A stretch of DNA of 15,245 bases from Bacillota bacterium (GCA_003242505.1 QGUP01000010.1:1-15245), one strand, 5' to 3'; positions 5,995 through 13,820 are shown, numbered from the stretch's first letter. Notes: generated from the letters alone by a model not told the origin. Made by a program: numbers and translations.

Positions 5995-7176
5995 CTACGG
6001 GAGGGGCCGGAAGAGTCCCAGTCTGCCGATCCGTTCCGCGGCCTCCTCGAGCCGCTCCACCGGGGCCGTCAGGGACACCCGGACGTACCCCTCCCCGTGG
6101 GCCCCGAAGGCGGTCCCTGGCGCCACCACCGTGTGGGCCTCCCGGAGCACCCGGTCCGCGAAGTCCGCCGCGGTCATCCCCGCCGGCACCGGGCACCAGA
6201 CAAAGAAGCTCCCCGCCGGCGGCGGGACCTCCCAGCCGATCCGGCGGCAGGCGGCCACGAAGGCATCCCGGCGCCGCCGGTACTCGTCTCGGAGGGCCTC
6301 CACTGGTTCGTAGGGCCCGAGGAGGGCTGCGGCCGCAGCCAGCTGGATGGCCGGGAACTGGCTGCAGTGGAGGTGGTCCTGGAGGAGGTTCAGCTGGGCG
6401 ATGAGGTCCGGGTTGCCCGCGCAGAAGGCGATGCGCCAGCCGGCCATGTTGAAGGACTTGGAGAGGGTGTGGAACTCCACCCCGACCTCCCTGGCGCCGG
6501 GGAACTGGAGGAAGCTCATGGGCTCCCGGCCGTCGTAGACCAGGTCCAGGTAGGCGGCGTCGAAGGCCAGGGCGGCGCCGTACCGCTGGGCAAAGGCGAT
6601 GGCTTCCTGCACCGCCTCCGGGGGGTAGACGGCCCCGGTGGGGTTGGCGGGGGAGTTGAGGAAGACCAGGCGGACCTTCTCCGCCACCGCAGGCGGCACC
6701 TCCGCGAAGTCCGGCACGAAGCCGTTTTCCGGCCGGAGGGGCAGGGGGTGGAGCCGGGCGCCGGCCAGGGCGATGCCCGACCAGTAGTCCGGGTAACCGG
6801 GGTCCGGGACCAGGGCCACATCCCCGGGCTCCAGGAGGCAGAGGCTGATCTCCTGCAGGCCGACCTTGGCGCCGATCAGGATTGCGACCTCCCGGTGGGG
6901 GTCGACCTCGACGCCGAACCGCCGCCGGTACCAGGCGGCGATGGCTTCTTTCAGCTCCGGGAGCCCGTCGAAGGGCGAGTACCCGTGGGTGCGGGGGTCC
7001 CGGGCCGCCGCCACCAGCCGCTCGACGATGTGGGGCGGGGTGGGCAGGTCCGGGTTGCCCTGGCCGAGGTTGATCACATCGTGGCCCGCCGCGGCCATCT
7101 CCCGGGCGGTGCGGACGATGCGGGCAAAGAAGTGGCTGGGCAAGGCCTGAAGCCGACTGCTCGGTCGGAATGGCAA
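5995..7176 (-). CDS. PLP-dependent class I/II aminotransferase, MtnE-like
   Basis: A 393-residue fold-type I aminotransferase. The sequence closely follows Bacillus MtnE (YkrV), which transaminates ketomethylthiobutyrate to methionine: PSSRLQALPSHFF at the start, GHDVINLGQGNPDLPTP, VPDPGYPDYWSG, the NSPANPTG motif (Asn178), Asp206 and Tyr209 for the PLP ring, TLSKSFNMAGWR with the Schiff-base Lys240, and Arg248 for phosphate. I chose TTG at 7176 because it lines up with the MtnE start; GAGGAGG lies upstream. Longer starts (to 7344) add unrelated Pro/Arg-rich sequence. No other methionine-salvage genes are visible here, so a general alanine/glutamine-type aminotransferase is also possible. The gene is divergent from dnaE and leads the pair with the YdcF-like gene. 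Confidence 0.9.
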   Translation of the reverse strand: MPFRPSSRLQALPSHFFARIVRTAREMAAAGHDVINLGQGNPDLPTPPHIVERLVAAARDPRTHGYSPFDGLPELKEAIAAWYRRRFGVEVDPHREVAILIGAKVGLQEISLCLLEPGDVALVPDPGYPDYWSGIALAGARLHPLPLRPENGFVPDFAEVPPAVAEKVRLVFLNSPANPTGAVYPPEAVQEAIAFAQRYGAALAFDAAYLDLVYDGREPMSFLQFPGAREVGVEFHTLSKSFNMAGWRIAFCAGNPDLIAQLNLLQDHLHCSQFPAIQLAAAAALLGPYEPVEALRDEYRRRRDAFVAACRRIGWEVPPPAGSFFVWCPVPAGMTAADFADRVLREAHTVVAPGTAFGAHGEGYVRVSLTAPVERLEEAAERIGRLGLFRPLP

Positions 7177-7375
7177 CGCTCTTCCGTCCTCCTCGTCGGT
7201 TGTCACCACTCTATTCGGATCGAGGCGGCCGAATCCCTGTCGGGACGGGCGGGGGGCGTCAAGACAGGGCTTCGGGCCCTCCGGGCGGCCGGCCTGCCGG
7301 CGGGCGGCGTGAACAAGGGTTCGGGCCCTCCCGCGGCGAACCATTCGACGAACTCCATCCTGGGACGGATGCCCC

Positions 7376-10300
7376 GTGACCGAGTTCGTTCACCTGCACG
7401 TGCACACCGAGTACAGCCTTCTGGACGGCATCTGCCGGATCGAACCCCTGGTGGAGGCCGCGGCGGCCCTGGGGCAGCGGGCCCTGGCCATCACCGACCA
7501 CGGGACCCTGTTCGGCGCGGTCCGGTTCTACCAGGCCTGCCGGGAGCGGGGCGTGAAGCCCATCCTCGGCTGCGAGGTGTACCTGGCCCCGGACCTGGCG
7601 GCCGCCGGGCCGGGTGGGGCCTCCGGCGGCCTGCCGGTGCCGGGGCGGGGCGCTGCCGCCGGTGGTGTCCCGCCGGTGGCCGGCCCCGGGCTCCACCCTG
7701 GCCCGACCCCGGGGCCCCAGCCGGAGCCCTACCACCTGGTGCTCCTGGCGGAGAACCTCACGGGCTACCGGAACCTGATGCGGCTTATCTCCCGGCCCCA
7801 CCTGGAGGGGCGGCCGGGGCTCCCTGCCGTCACCCTGGCGGAGCTGGAGGCCCACCGGGAGGGGCTGATCGCGCTTTCGGGCTGCCTCCGGGGGCCCCTG
7901 GCCCGGCCCCTCCAGGAGGGGCGGGCGGAGGAGGCCCGGCGGTGGGCCGTCCGGCTCCGGGAGATCTTCGGCCCTGACCGGTTCTATGTGGAGCTTCAGG
8001 ACCACGGCTGGGAGGAGGAGCGGCGGGTAGGCCGGGCCCTGGTGGCTCTGGCCCGGGCCCTGGGCCTCCCCCTGGTGGCCACCAACGACGTCCACTACCT
8101 CACCCCCGGGGAGGCCCGGCTCCACGACCTGGTCCTGGCCATCGGCAGCGGCCGGACCCTCCAGGACCCCCACCGGCTCCGATTCCCCACCGACCAGTAC
8201 TACCTGAAATCCGGGGCGGAGATGGCGGCCCGGTTTGCGGAATTGCCCGAGGCCCTGGCCGCCACCGCAGCCATCGCGGAGCGGTGCGAGGTCGAACTGC
8301 CCCTGGGACGGGCCCTCCTGCCCGCCTTTCCCCTACCCCCGGACTGGTCCGATCCCGACGCCTACCTCCGCCACCTCTGCACCGAGGCCCTGCCCCGGCG
8401 CTACCCCCAGGGGGCGGGGCCCGAGGTCCGGGAGCGGCTGGAGCACGAACTGTCCATCATCCGGGCCATGGGGTTTGCCGAGTACTTTCTCATTGTCTGG
8501 GACTTTGTCCGGGCAGCCCGGGAGCGGGGGATCCCGGTGGGGCCGGGGCGAGGCTCCGGGGCCGGGAGCCTCGTGGCCTACCTCCTGGGGATCACCGGGG
8601 TCGATCCCCTGGCCCACGGCCTCCTCTTCGAGCGGTTCCTCAACCCCGAGCGGGTCGACCTGCCGGACCTGGACATCGACTTCGACCACGAGCGCCGGGA
8701 CGAGGTCATCGCTTACGTCGCCGAGAAGTACGGCCGGGACCGGGTGGCCCAGATCATCACCTTCGGGACGATGGCGGCCCGGGCGGCGGTCCGGGACGTG
8801 GGCCGGGCCCTGGGGCTGCCCCCCGGGGAGGTGGACCGGCTGGCCCGGGCCATCCCCTTCGGCATGGACCTGGCCACCGCCCGGCAGCAGGTGCCGGAGG
8901 TGCAGCAGGCCGCCGGCCGGCGGGACCTGGCAGAGCTGCTCGACCTCGCCCAGGCCCTGGAGGGGCTGCCCCGGCACGCCTCCACCCACGCGGCGGGGGT
9001 GGTGATCGCCCCGGGGCCCCTCACCGACCACGTCCCCCTCTACCGGGGGGCCGACGGCACCCTGGTCACCCAGTACGACATGGAGGGGCTCCAGGCCGTC
9101 GGCCTCCTGAAAATGGACTTCCTGGGGCTCCGGACCCTGACGGTGATCGACCGGGCGGTGCAGACGATCCGGGCCCGGGAGCCGGGCTTCCGCCTGGAGG
9201 CCATCCCCCTGGACGACCCGGCCACCTACGCCATGCTAGCCGCAGGGCAGACCCTGGGGGTCTTCCAGCTCGAGGCCGGCTGGGTGGCCGACGTGCTCCG
9301 GCAGCTCAGGCCCGCCCGGTTTCAGGACATCGTGGCGGCCATCTCCCTCTGCCGCCCGGGGCCGATGCAGTACATCCCCGAGTACATCGCCCGCCGGGAG
9401 ACCGGGCCCCGGTACCCCCACCCGGACCTGGCGGACATCCTCCAGGAGACCTATGGTATTATGGTTTACCAGGAGCAGGTCATGCAGGTGGCCGCCCGGA
9501 TGGCGGGCTTCAGCCTGGGCCAGGCGGACCTCCTGCGCCGGGCGGTGGGGAAGAAGAAACGGGAGGAACTGGAGCGGTACCAGGAGCAGTTCATCGCCGG
9601 GGCGGTGGCCCGGGGCTATGACCGGGCCCTGGCGGAGCAGGTCTACGCCGACATCCTCCGGTTTGCCAGCTACGGCTTCAACAAGAGCCACGCGGTGGCG
9701 TATGCGCTCCTGGCCTACCAGACGGCGTACCTCAAGCGCCACTACCCGGCGGAGTTCATGGCAGCGCTCCTCAACAGCGTCATGGGCTCCGAGGAGAAGG
9801 TCAGCGCGTACGTGGCCGAGTGCCGCCGGCTCGGCATCCCGGTGCTGCCGCCGGATATCCTGACCGGGGAGGCGGGCTTCACCCCGGTTTACAAGGGCGG
9901 CCGGCCAGTGGGGATCCGGTTCGGCCTCGCCGCGATCAAGCACGTGGGCGCCGGCGCGGTGGCGGAGATCCAGGCGGCCCGGGCCCGGGGGCCGATCCGG
10001 TCCCTCGCCGACCTCCTCAGCCGGACCGAGGGCCGGCACCTCACCCGCCGGGCCCTGGAGGCCCTGATCAAGGCCGGCGCCTGCGACTCCCTGGGGGTGC
10101 CCCGGGCCCAGCTCCTGGCGGAGCTGGACCGAGCCCTGGAGGAGACCCAGGCCCGGGGGCGGCTCACCCGGGGCGGCCAGATTTCCCTCTTTGACCTGGC
10201 CGCGGGGCCCGAGGCCGCCGACGTTGCGGCGGAACCCGCCGCTGCCCACCTGACGGCGGGGCCCGAGGCCGCCGGCCTGGCGGCCGGGCCTGAGGCCGCG

Positions 10301-10588
10301 GCGGCCGGCGCCCGAACCGGTGCCCGACCCGGCGTCCGACCGGGCGCCCGACCCCGGGGGGAAGCGGTGCTCTACCTGCGGGTTCGGGCCCGGGACCTGG
10401 ACGACGAGCCAATGCGCCGGGTTCGGGGGATCCTGAGCCGGTTTCCCGGCCCCACCCGGGTGCGGATCAAGCTCGAGCCCCAGGGCCGCTGGATCGAGGT
10501 GTCCGAGGCCTACCGGGTTCGGCTCAGCGACGGGCTGCTGGACGCCCTCCGGGACCTGCTGGGGCCCGATGGGGTAGTGGTGCGGTAG
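7376..10588 (+). CDS. dnaE: DNA polymerase III subunit alpha (DnaE type), C-terminally remodelled
   Basis: Replicative C-family DNA polymerase, 1070 residues against about 1130-1180 usual. The N-terminal PHP domain begins HLHVHTEYSLLDG, with ITDHG, GCEVYL and TNDVHYL. Residues about 74-117 are a Gly/Pro/Ala-rich insertion not expected there. The polymerase core has the GRGSGAGSLVAYLLGI motif, catalytic Asp433 and Asp435 in PDLDIDFD, Asp581 in KMDFLGL, and SYGFNKSHAVAYA. The helix-hairpin-helix/clamp-binding region leads to GQISLFDL near 934-941. There the usual EKE-LGFY-SGHPL segment and OB-fold are missing. Residues about 942-995 are a repetitive linker, followed by the normal C-terminal end (LYLRVRARDL to LRDLLGPDGVVVR). 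No DnaQ/PolC-type exonuclease domain is seen. GTG at 7376 is the first start in frame. The gene is divergent from the aminotransferase and 139 bases before yutG. Confidence 0.95.
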   Translation: MTEFVHLHVHTEYSLLDGICRIEPLVEAAAALGQRALAITDHGTLFGAVRFYQACRERGVKPILGCEVYLAPDLAAAGPGGASGGLPVPGRGAAAGGVPPVAGPGLHPGPTPGPQPEPYHLVLLAENLTGYRNLMRLISRPHLEGRPGLPAVTLAELEAHREGLIALSGCLRGPLARPLQEGRAEEARRWAVRLREIFGPDRFYVELQDHGWEEERRVGRALVALARALGLPLVATNDVHYLTPGEARLHDLVLAIGSGRTLQDPHRLRFPTDQYYLKSGAEMAARFAELPEALAATAAIAERCEVELPLGRALLPAFPLPPDWSDPDAYLRHLCTEALPRRYPQGAGPEVRERLEHELSIIRAMGFAEYFLIVWDFVRAARERGIPVGPGRGSGAGSLVAYLLGITGVDPLAHGLLFERFLNPERVDLPDLDIDFDHERRDEVIAYVAEKYGRDRVAQIITFGTMAARAAVRDVGRALGLPPGEVDRLARAIPFGMDLATARQQVPEVQQAAGRRDLAELLDLAQALEGLPRHASTHAAGVVIAPGPLTDHVPLYRGADGTLVTQYDMEGLQAVGLLKMDFLGLRTLTVIDRAVQTIRAREPGFRLEAIPLDDPATYAMLAAGQTLGVFQLEAGWVADVLRQLRPARFQDIVAAISLCRPGPMQYIPEYIARRETGPRYPHPDLADILQETYGIMVYQEQVMQVAARMAGFSLGQADLLRRAVGKKKREELERYQEQFIAGAVARGYDRALAEQVYADILRFASYGFNKSHAVAYALLAYQTAYLKRHYPAEFMAALLNSVMGSEEKVSAYVAECRRLGIPVLPPDILTGEAGFTPVYKGGRPVGIRFGLAAIKHVGAGAVAEIQAARARGPIRSLADLLSRTEGRHLTRRALEALIKAGACDSLGVPRAQLLAELDRALEETQARGRLTRGGQISLFDLAAGPEAADVAAEPAAAHLTAGPEAAGLAAGPEAAAAGARTGARPGVRPGARPRGEAVLYLRVRARDLDDEPMRRVRGILSRFPGPTRVRIKLEPQGRWIEVSEAYRVRLSDGLLDALRDLLGPDGVVVR
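10202..10357 (+). repeat. In-frame repeats in the dnaE linker
   Basis: A 19-bp string GCGGGGCCCGAGGCCGCCG occurs identically at 10202-10220 and 10256-10274, 54 bases (18 codons) apart, with a diverged third copy near 10284. Four 12-bp units then run 10310-10357, each giving a four-residue repeat (ARTG, ARPG, VRPG, ARPR; residues 979-994). All keep the dnaE frame. Confidence 0.85.
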
Positions 10589-10727
10589 GCGCCGGTGGCC
10601 GGGTTCGGCAGCCCGGCAGGGCCGGCTCCGGCCGCCCGGCGGGAGCCCAGTGCGGCAGGCGCAATCCGAACCGGTGCCGGCAGGGCTGTGCATCGCATAG
10701 GGTGGGGGAAGTGAAGGAGGCTGCAGG

Positions 10728-11195
10728 ATGTTCGAATCCACCGTCAAGCTGCTGGAGAGCCGGGGCGTCACCCTGAGGGAGATCGCCGAGGTGGTCCTCG
10801 CGATCCAGAAGGACTACTACCCCGAACTCACCCTGGAGGAGTGCCTCGCCGGGGTTGAGGCCGTGCTGCGGAAGCGGGAGGTCCAGCACGCGGTCCTGAC
10901 CGGCATCGCCCTGGACATGCTGGCGGAGCGGCGGCAGCTTCCGGAGCCGCTCCAGACCATCGTCGCCAACGACGACTACCTCTTCGGGGTGGACGAGATC
11001 CTGGCCCTCTCCATCACCAACGTCTACGGTTCTATCGGCCTCACCAACTTCGGCTACCTGGACAAGACCAAGCCTCTCATCATCGGCCAGCTCAACAAGA
11101 AGAAGAACGGCACCTGCCAGACCTTCCTGGACGACCTGGTCTCCGCGATCGCTGCGGCCGCCGCCTCCCGGATCGCCCACTCGCACCGGGAATGA
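10728..11195 (+). CDS. yutG: YutG family protein (phosphatidylglycerophosphatase A-like)
   Basis: A 155-residue protein matching the Firmicutes YutG family, a soluble relative of phosphatidylglycerophosphatase A. Recognisable features are the N-terminal LLESRGVTLREIAEVVLAIQKDYYPELT, the KREVQHAVLTGIALDMLAE helix, the central DDYLFGVDEILALSITNVYGSIGLTNFGYLDK block that corresponds to the PgpA catalytic acidic region, and the Ala-rich C-terminus FLDDLVSAIAAAAASRIAHS. It has no transmembrane helices, unlike membrane PgpA, so a true PGP phosphatase role is unproven. The ATG at 10728 has an ideal AAGGAGG site seven bases upstream, the best in the window. The stop codon lies within the first unit of the downstream 16-bp tandem repeat, so that repeat contributes its last codons. 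Confidence 0.93.
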   Translation: MFESTVKLLESRGVTLREIAEVVLAIQKDYYPELTLEECLAGVEAVLRKREVQHAVLTGIALDMLAERRQLPEPLQTIVANDDYLFGVDEILALSITNVYGSIGLTNFGYLDKTKPLIIGQLNKKKNGTCQTFLDDLVSAIAAAAASRIAHSHRE

Positions 11196-11298
11196 GTCCT
11201 ACCGGGAAGACTCCCACCGGGAATCAGTCCTGCCGGGAATGACTCCAACCAGGAATGAGTCCTACCGAGAATGAGTCCTACCGGGAATGAATCGTCCC
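11188..11298. repeat. 16-bp tandem repeat, seven units, starting at the yutG stop
   Basis: Seven units with consensus GGGAATGAGTCCTACC begin at 11188, 11204 (15 bp), 11219, 11235, 11251, 11267 and 11283. Units 1, 5 and 6 are nearly identical and the others differ by a few bases. Each unit has a GGA...TCC inverted element. Sequence is unrelated to the 13-bp array near 1900. No secondary structure as strong as a terminator is evident. Confidence 0.93.
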
Positions 11299-11397
11299 GG
11301 CTTTCCTCCGGCACCCCCAGGGGCATCGCCCCGGGGTGATGGACCAGGGCCGGCAGGGGGAGGACGGGAACGAGGGTCGGCGGAGGGATGAAGTAGG

Positions 11398-12081
11398 GTG
11401 TTTTTCTGGAGGTCCCGGGGCGGTCCCCGCGACCGGAAAGCGCCCGGGAAGGAGGAAGGCCTCCGGGCCGGGGAGGTCGCAGGGGACGAGGACAAGGGCG
11501 ACGGCGAGGGCGCGGCGGGCCCCCGGGCGGAAGGCCCGGAGGCCGTCGCGGAGGGCGCTGCCGGCGCGGGAACGGGCGAGGCTGAGGTGACGGACGAGGT
11601 TTCGGACGAGGTCGCGGACGAGGGCCTGGACCAAGTGACGGAGGACGGCGTCCCGGTCGACTATGACACCTTCTGCGAGTGGGCCGATGCCATCGCGTCC
11701 CGGTTGCCGGACCGCTTCCTGGAGGGGCTGACGGGCGGGATCCAGATCGACCGGGAGGCCCGGCGCAACCCGGAGGACCCGCCCGGGGTCTTCCTCCTGG
11801 GGGAGTACATCACCGACCCCTACCTCGGCCAGTACATCTGCATCTATTACGGCTCCTTTGTGGAGACCTTCGCCGGCGAGCCCGCCTCGGTCTGGTACGA
11901 GGAGCTGGAGGAGACGATCCTCCACGAAATCCGGCACCACATCGAGGCCCAGGCCGGAGTTGACTGGCTGGGCGAGGAGGACCTGCGCCAGTTGCAGGAG
12001 CTGTGGGAGGAGTACTGGCGGCACCAGGCGGAGGCCGGGGAGGATGCCGACGGCGACCAGGGGGATGGGGACGAGGGCTAG
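11398..12081 (+). CDS. Zincin-like metallopeptidase family protein with an acidic N-terminal extension
   Basis: A 227-residue protein. The C-terminal half matches the small bacterial zincin-like family (PF06262-type): YDTFCEWADAIASRLPDRFLEGL, FLLGEYITDP, ICIYYGSFVETF, and the zinc motif LHEIRHHIEA with His176, Glu177 and His180. This is a compact HExxH protein of unknown substrate; Firmicutes relatives often have R after HE(I/F). Residues about 18-80 are a low-complexity Gly/Glu/Asp/Ala region, and the C-terminus is also acidic (EDADGDQGDGDEG), which gives a very acidic protein. No signal peptide is seen. The GTG start at 11398 has GGAGG ten bases upstream; the true start could lie further in, for example GTG at 11587, since the N-terminal region is not conserved in the family. 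Its stop overlaps the stop of the convergent gene. Confidence 0.82.
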   Translation: MFFWRSRGGPRDRKAPGKEEGLRAGEVAGDEDKGDGEGAAGPRAEGPEAVAEGAAGAGTGEAEVTDEVSDEVADEGLDQVTEDGVPVDYDTFCEWADAIASRLPDRFLEGLTGGIQIDREARRNPEDPPGVFLLGEYITDPYLGQYICIYYGSFVETFAGEPASVWYEELEETILHEIRHHIEAQAGVDWLGEEDLRQLQELWEEYWRHQAEAGEDADGDQGDGDEG

Positions 12082-12404
12082 CCTTCCATCAGTTCCTGCC
12101 ACTCGGCCCGGGTGGTGAGGGTGAGGATCACCCCGGCAAGGCTCCGGGGATGGCGGTCGTACACCCAGGGCTGCTCGAGCCGCTTCTTCACGTACGCCTC
12201 CAGCCGTGGGACCAGTTCAGGGGGCGGCGGGCTCTGGGGCGGGATGCGGCCGAACTGCCGCAGCACCCGATTGGCCACCTGGAGGTAGACCGAGTAGTGC
12301 CGCTCCCCTGCCGTGGCGGTGAACTGCCAGGCGGTGGCAGCGGCATCGCTGTGTTCAGGGGCGTAACCGTCAAACCGCACTTGCCGGATGGCCCAGACGG
12401 TCAA
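12078..12404 (-). CDS. Hypothetical protein
   Basis: A 108-residue protein I do not recognise. It starts VWAIRQVRFDGYAPE and contains WQFTATAGERHYSVYLQVANRVLRQFG (a mixed strand then helix), a Pro-rich joint IPPQSPPPPELV, then LEAYVKKRLEQPWVYDRHPRSLAGVILTLTT. There is no signal peptide or membrane segment, and composition looks like a globular cytoplasmic protein. The TTG start at 12404 has AAGGAG nine bases upstream; the nearby ATG (12412) hits a stop after three codons. It is convergent with the metallopeptidase gene, the two stop codons sharing CTAG, and divergent from yhbH. Coding is supported by the ribosome-binding site and natural amino-acid composition. Confidence 0.72.
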   Translation of the reverse strand: MTVWAIRQVRFDGYAPEHSDAAATAWQFTATAGERHYSVYLQVANRVLRQFGRIPPQSPPPPELVPRLEAYVKKRLEQPWVYDRHPRSLAGVILTLTTRAEWQELMEG

Positions 12405-12436
12405 CGCTCCATGCTCCTTTCCTGATTGGTTTCCGA

Positions 12437-12465
12437 CCGGGCCCGGCGTGGGGCCCGGCGGTTTT
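12437..12465 (+). terminator. Intrinsic terminator-like hairpin upstream of yhbH
   Basis: CCGGGCCC (12437-12444) and GGGCCCGG (12451-12458) form an 8-bp GC stem with a GGCGTG loop, followed by CGG and TTTTCTTGTTT. This is the most classic intrinsic-terminator shape in the window, oriented on the plus strand. The only plus-strand gene it could end is the metallopeptidase, 355 bases upstream, or a leader RNA of yhbH. Confidence 0.65.
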
Positions 12466-12647
12466 CTTGTTTGGCGGTTCAGTCCTTACTCTTGGCTGGG
12501 CTCCTTTCGCCCCGGGGAGCCGGCGCTCCTGCTCGGCCAGACGCTCTGGCCGCGCCGATGGGTTCCCTTCCCGAGCCCACTCCCGGCCGGTGGCGCATAG
12601 GCTGGATCTACCAGCGCCGTCAACCCACAGGTGAGGAGGGGACCGCG

Positions 12648-13820
12648 ATGACCGCCCCAACCCGAGGCGACTGGTCCCTGCACCGCAAGGGGCCGGCGGA
12701 TTCGGCTCGGCACATGGAGAAGGTCCGGGAGGCGATCAAGGAGAACCTGCCCGAAATCATCGCTGAAGAGAACATCATCACCTCCGACGGCAAGCGGCTG
12801 ATCAAGGTGCCGATTCGGAGCCTGGAGGAGTACCGGTTCCGCTTCGACCCGTACCAGGGGGAGCGGGTCGGCCAGGGCGGCGGCGACACCCGGGTGGGCG
12901 ACGTGGTCGGCCGGCGCCCCCGGGAGGGGCAGGGCCAGGGCCCGGGGACGGGGCGGCGGGCCGGGGACCAGCCCGGGATCGACTACTACGAGGCGGAGAT
13001 GACCGTCGACGAACTGGCGGAGCTGATCTTCGAAGACCTGGGGCTGCCCAACCTCCGTCCCCGGGCCGAGCAGGAGGTACCCACCGAGTCCCACAAGTTC
13101 ACCGACGTCCGCCGGAAGGGCCCCCTGGGCAACCTGGACCGGCGGCGGAGCATCCTGGAGAGCATGAAGCGGACCGCCCGGGCCACCGGAGAGGCGGAGT
13201 TCCGGGGCTTTCGGGAGGAAGACCTGCGGTTCCGGGTCTGGGAGCAGGAGGTCCGGCGGCAGACCGCGGCGGTGGTGATCGCCATGCGGGACGCCTCGGG
13301 GTCGATGGGGGACTTCAAGAAGTACCTCACCCGGAGCCTCTTCTTCTGGATGACCCGGTTTCTCCGGACCAAGTACCAGGATGTGGAGATCGTCTTCACC
13401 GTCCACCACGCCGAGGCCCGGGAGGTGGACGAGGAAGCCTTTTTCCACCTCGGGGAGTCCGGGGGCACCAAGGTCTCCAGCGCCTACCAGCTGTGCCTGA
13501 ACTTGATCCAGGAGCGGTACGACCCGGCCCGGTGGAACATCTATCCCTTCCACTTCTCCGACGGCGACAACTGGTCGGAGGGGGACAACAAGCTCTGCGT
13601 GGAGCTGGTTCAGAAGATCCTGCCAATGGTGAGCCTGTTCGGGTATGGGGAGATCCGGGAGCCAGGGTACACGTCGACCCTCATGCAGGCCTTCACGGCC
13701 ATCGACGACCCCCGGTTTGTCCGGGTGGTGATCACCGACAAGCGGGACGTCTACCCGGCCCTGCAGAAGTGGTTCAGCCGGGGTGACGGGGCTCTGGCTG
13801 CCGGCAGCGCCATCTCGTGA
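12648..13820 (+). CDS. yhbH: Sporulation protein YhbH (UPF0229 family)
   Basis: A 390-residue protein, close to Bacillus subtilis YhbH (about 392). Family features are the N-terminal DWSLHRKGPADSARHMEKVREAIKENLP, a basic/Gly-rich middle (about 83-107), VDELAELIFEDLGLPNL, GNLDRRRSILESMKR, and a von Willebrand A-like domain with the metal-binding DASGSMGD (Asp215, Ser217, Ser219), then HHAEAREVDEEAFF, GGTKVSSAYQL and the conserved WNIYPFHFSDGDNW. YhbH is needed for normal sporulation in Bacillus, where the gene is under mother-cell sigma-E control; it usually goes with PrkA kinase and SpoVR, but neither is in this window. The ATG at 12648 has GAGGAGG upstream. In-frame extension to 12426 lies over the terminator and is rejected. 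The protein strongly indicates a spore-former. Confidence 0.94.
   Translation: MTAPTRGDWSLHRKGPADSARHMEKVREAIKENLPEIIAEENIITSDGKRLIKVPIRSLEEYRFRFDPYQGERVGQGGGDTRVGDVVGRRPREGQGQGPGTGRRAGDQPGIDYYEAEMTVDELAELIFEDLGLPNLRPRAEQEVPTESHKFTDVRRKGPLGNLDRRRSILESMKRTARATGEAEFRGFREEDLRFRVWEQEVRRQTAAVVIAMRDASGSMGDFKKYLTRSLFFWMTRFLRTKYQDVEIVFTVHHAEAREVDEEAFFHLGESGGTKVSSAYQLCLNLIQERYDPARWNIYPFHFSDGDNWSEGDNKLCVELVQKILPMVSLFGYGEIREPGYTSTLMQAFTAIDDPRFVRVVITDKRDVYPALQKWFSRGDGALAAGSAIS

Noticed and set aside
7177..7344. Upstream extension of the aminotransferase to 7344
   Set aside because: Adds Arg/Pro-rich residues unlike any aminotransferase; the TTG at 7176 aligns with the MtnE N-terminus.
5989..7977. 662-codon plus-strand ORF
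   Set aside because: Shadow of the aminotransferase and the start of dnaE, both of which have unmistakable motifs in their own frames.
9236..10771. 511-codon minus-strand ORF opposite dnaE
   Set aside because: Shadow ORF; the dnaE frame carries the conserved polymerase motifs in this stretch.
11188..11298. CRISPR array
   Set aside because: The units are contiguous with no spacers and there are no cas genes nearby.
12426..12647. In-frame 74-residue N-terminal extension of YhbH
   Set aside because: It runs over a terminator-like hairpin and is not part of the family; ATG 12648 has a strong ribosome-binding site and gives the expected length.
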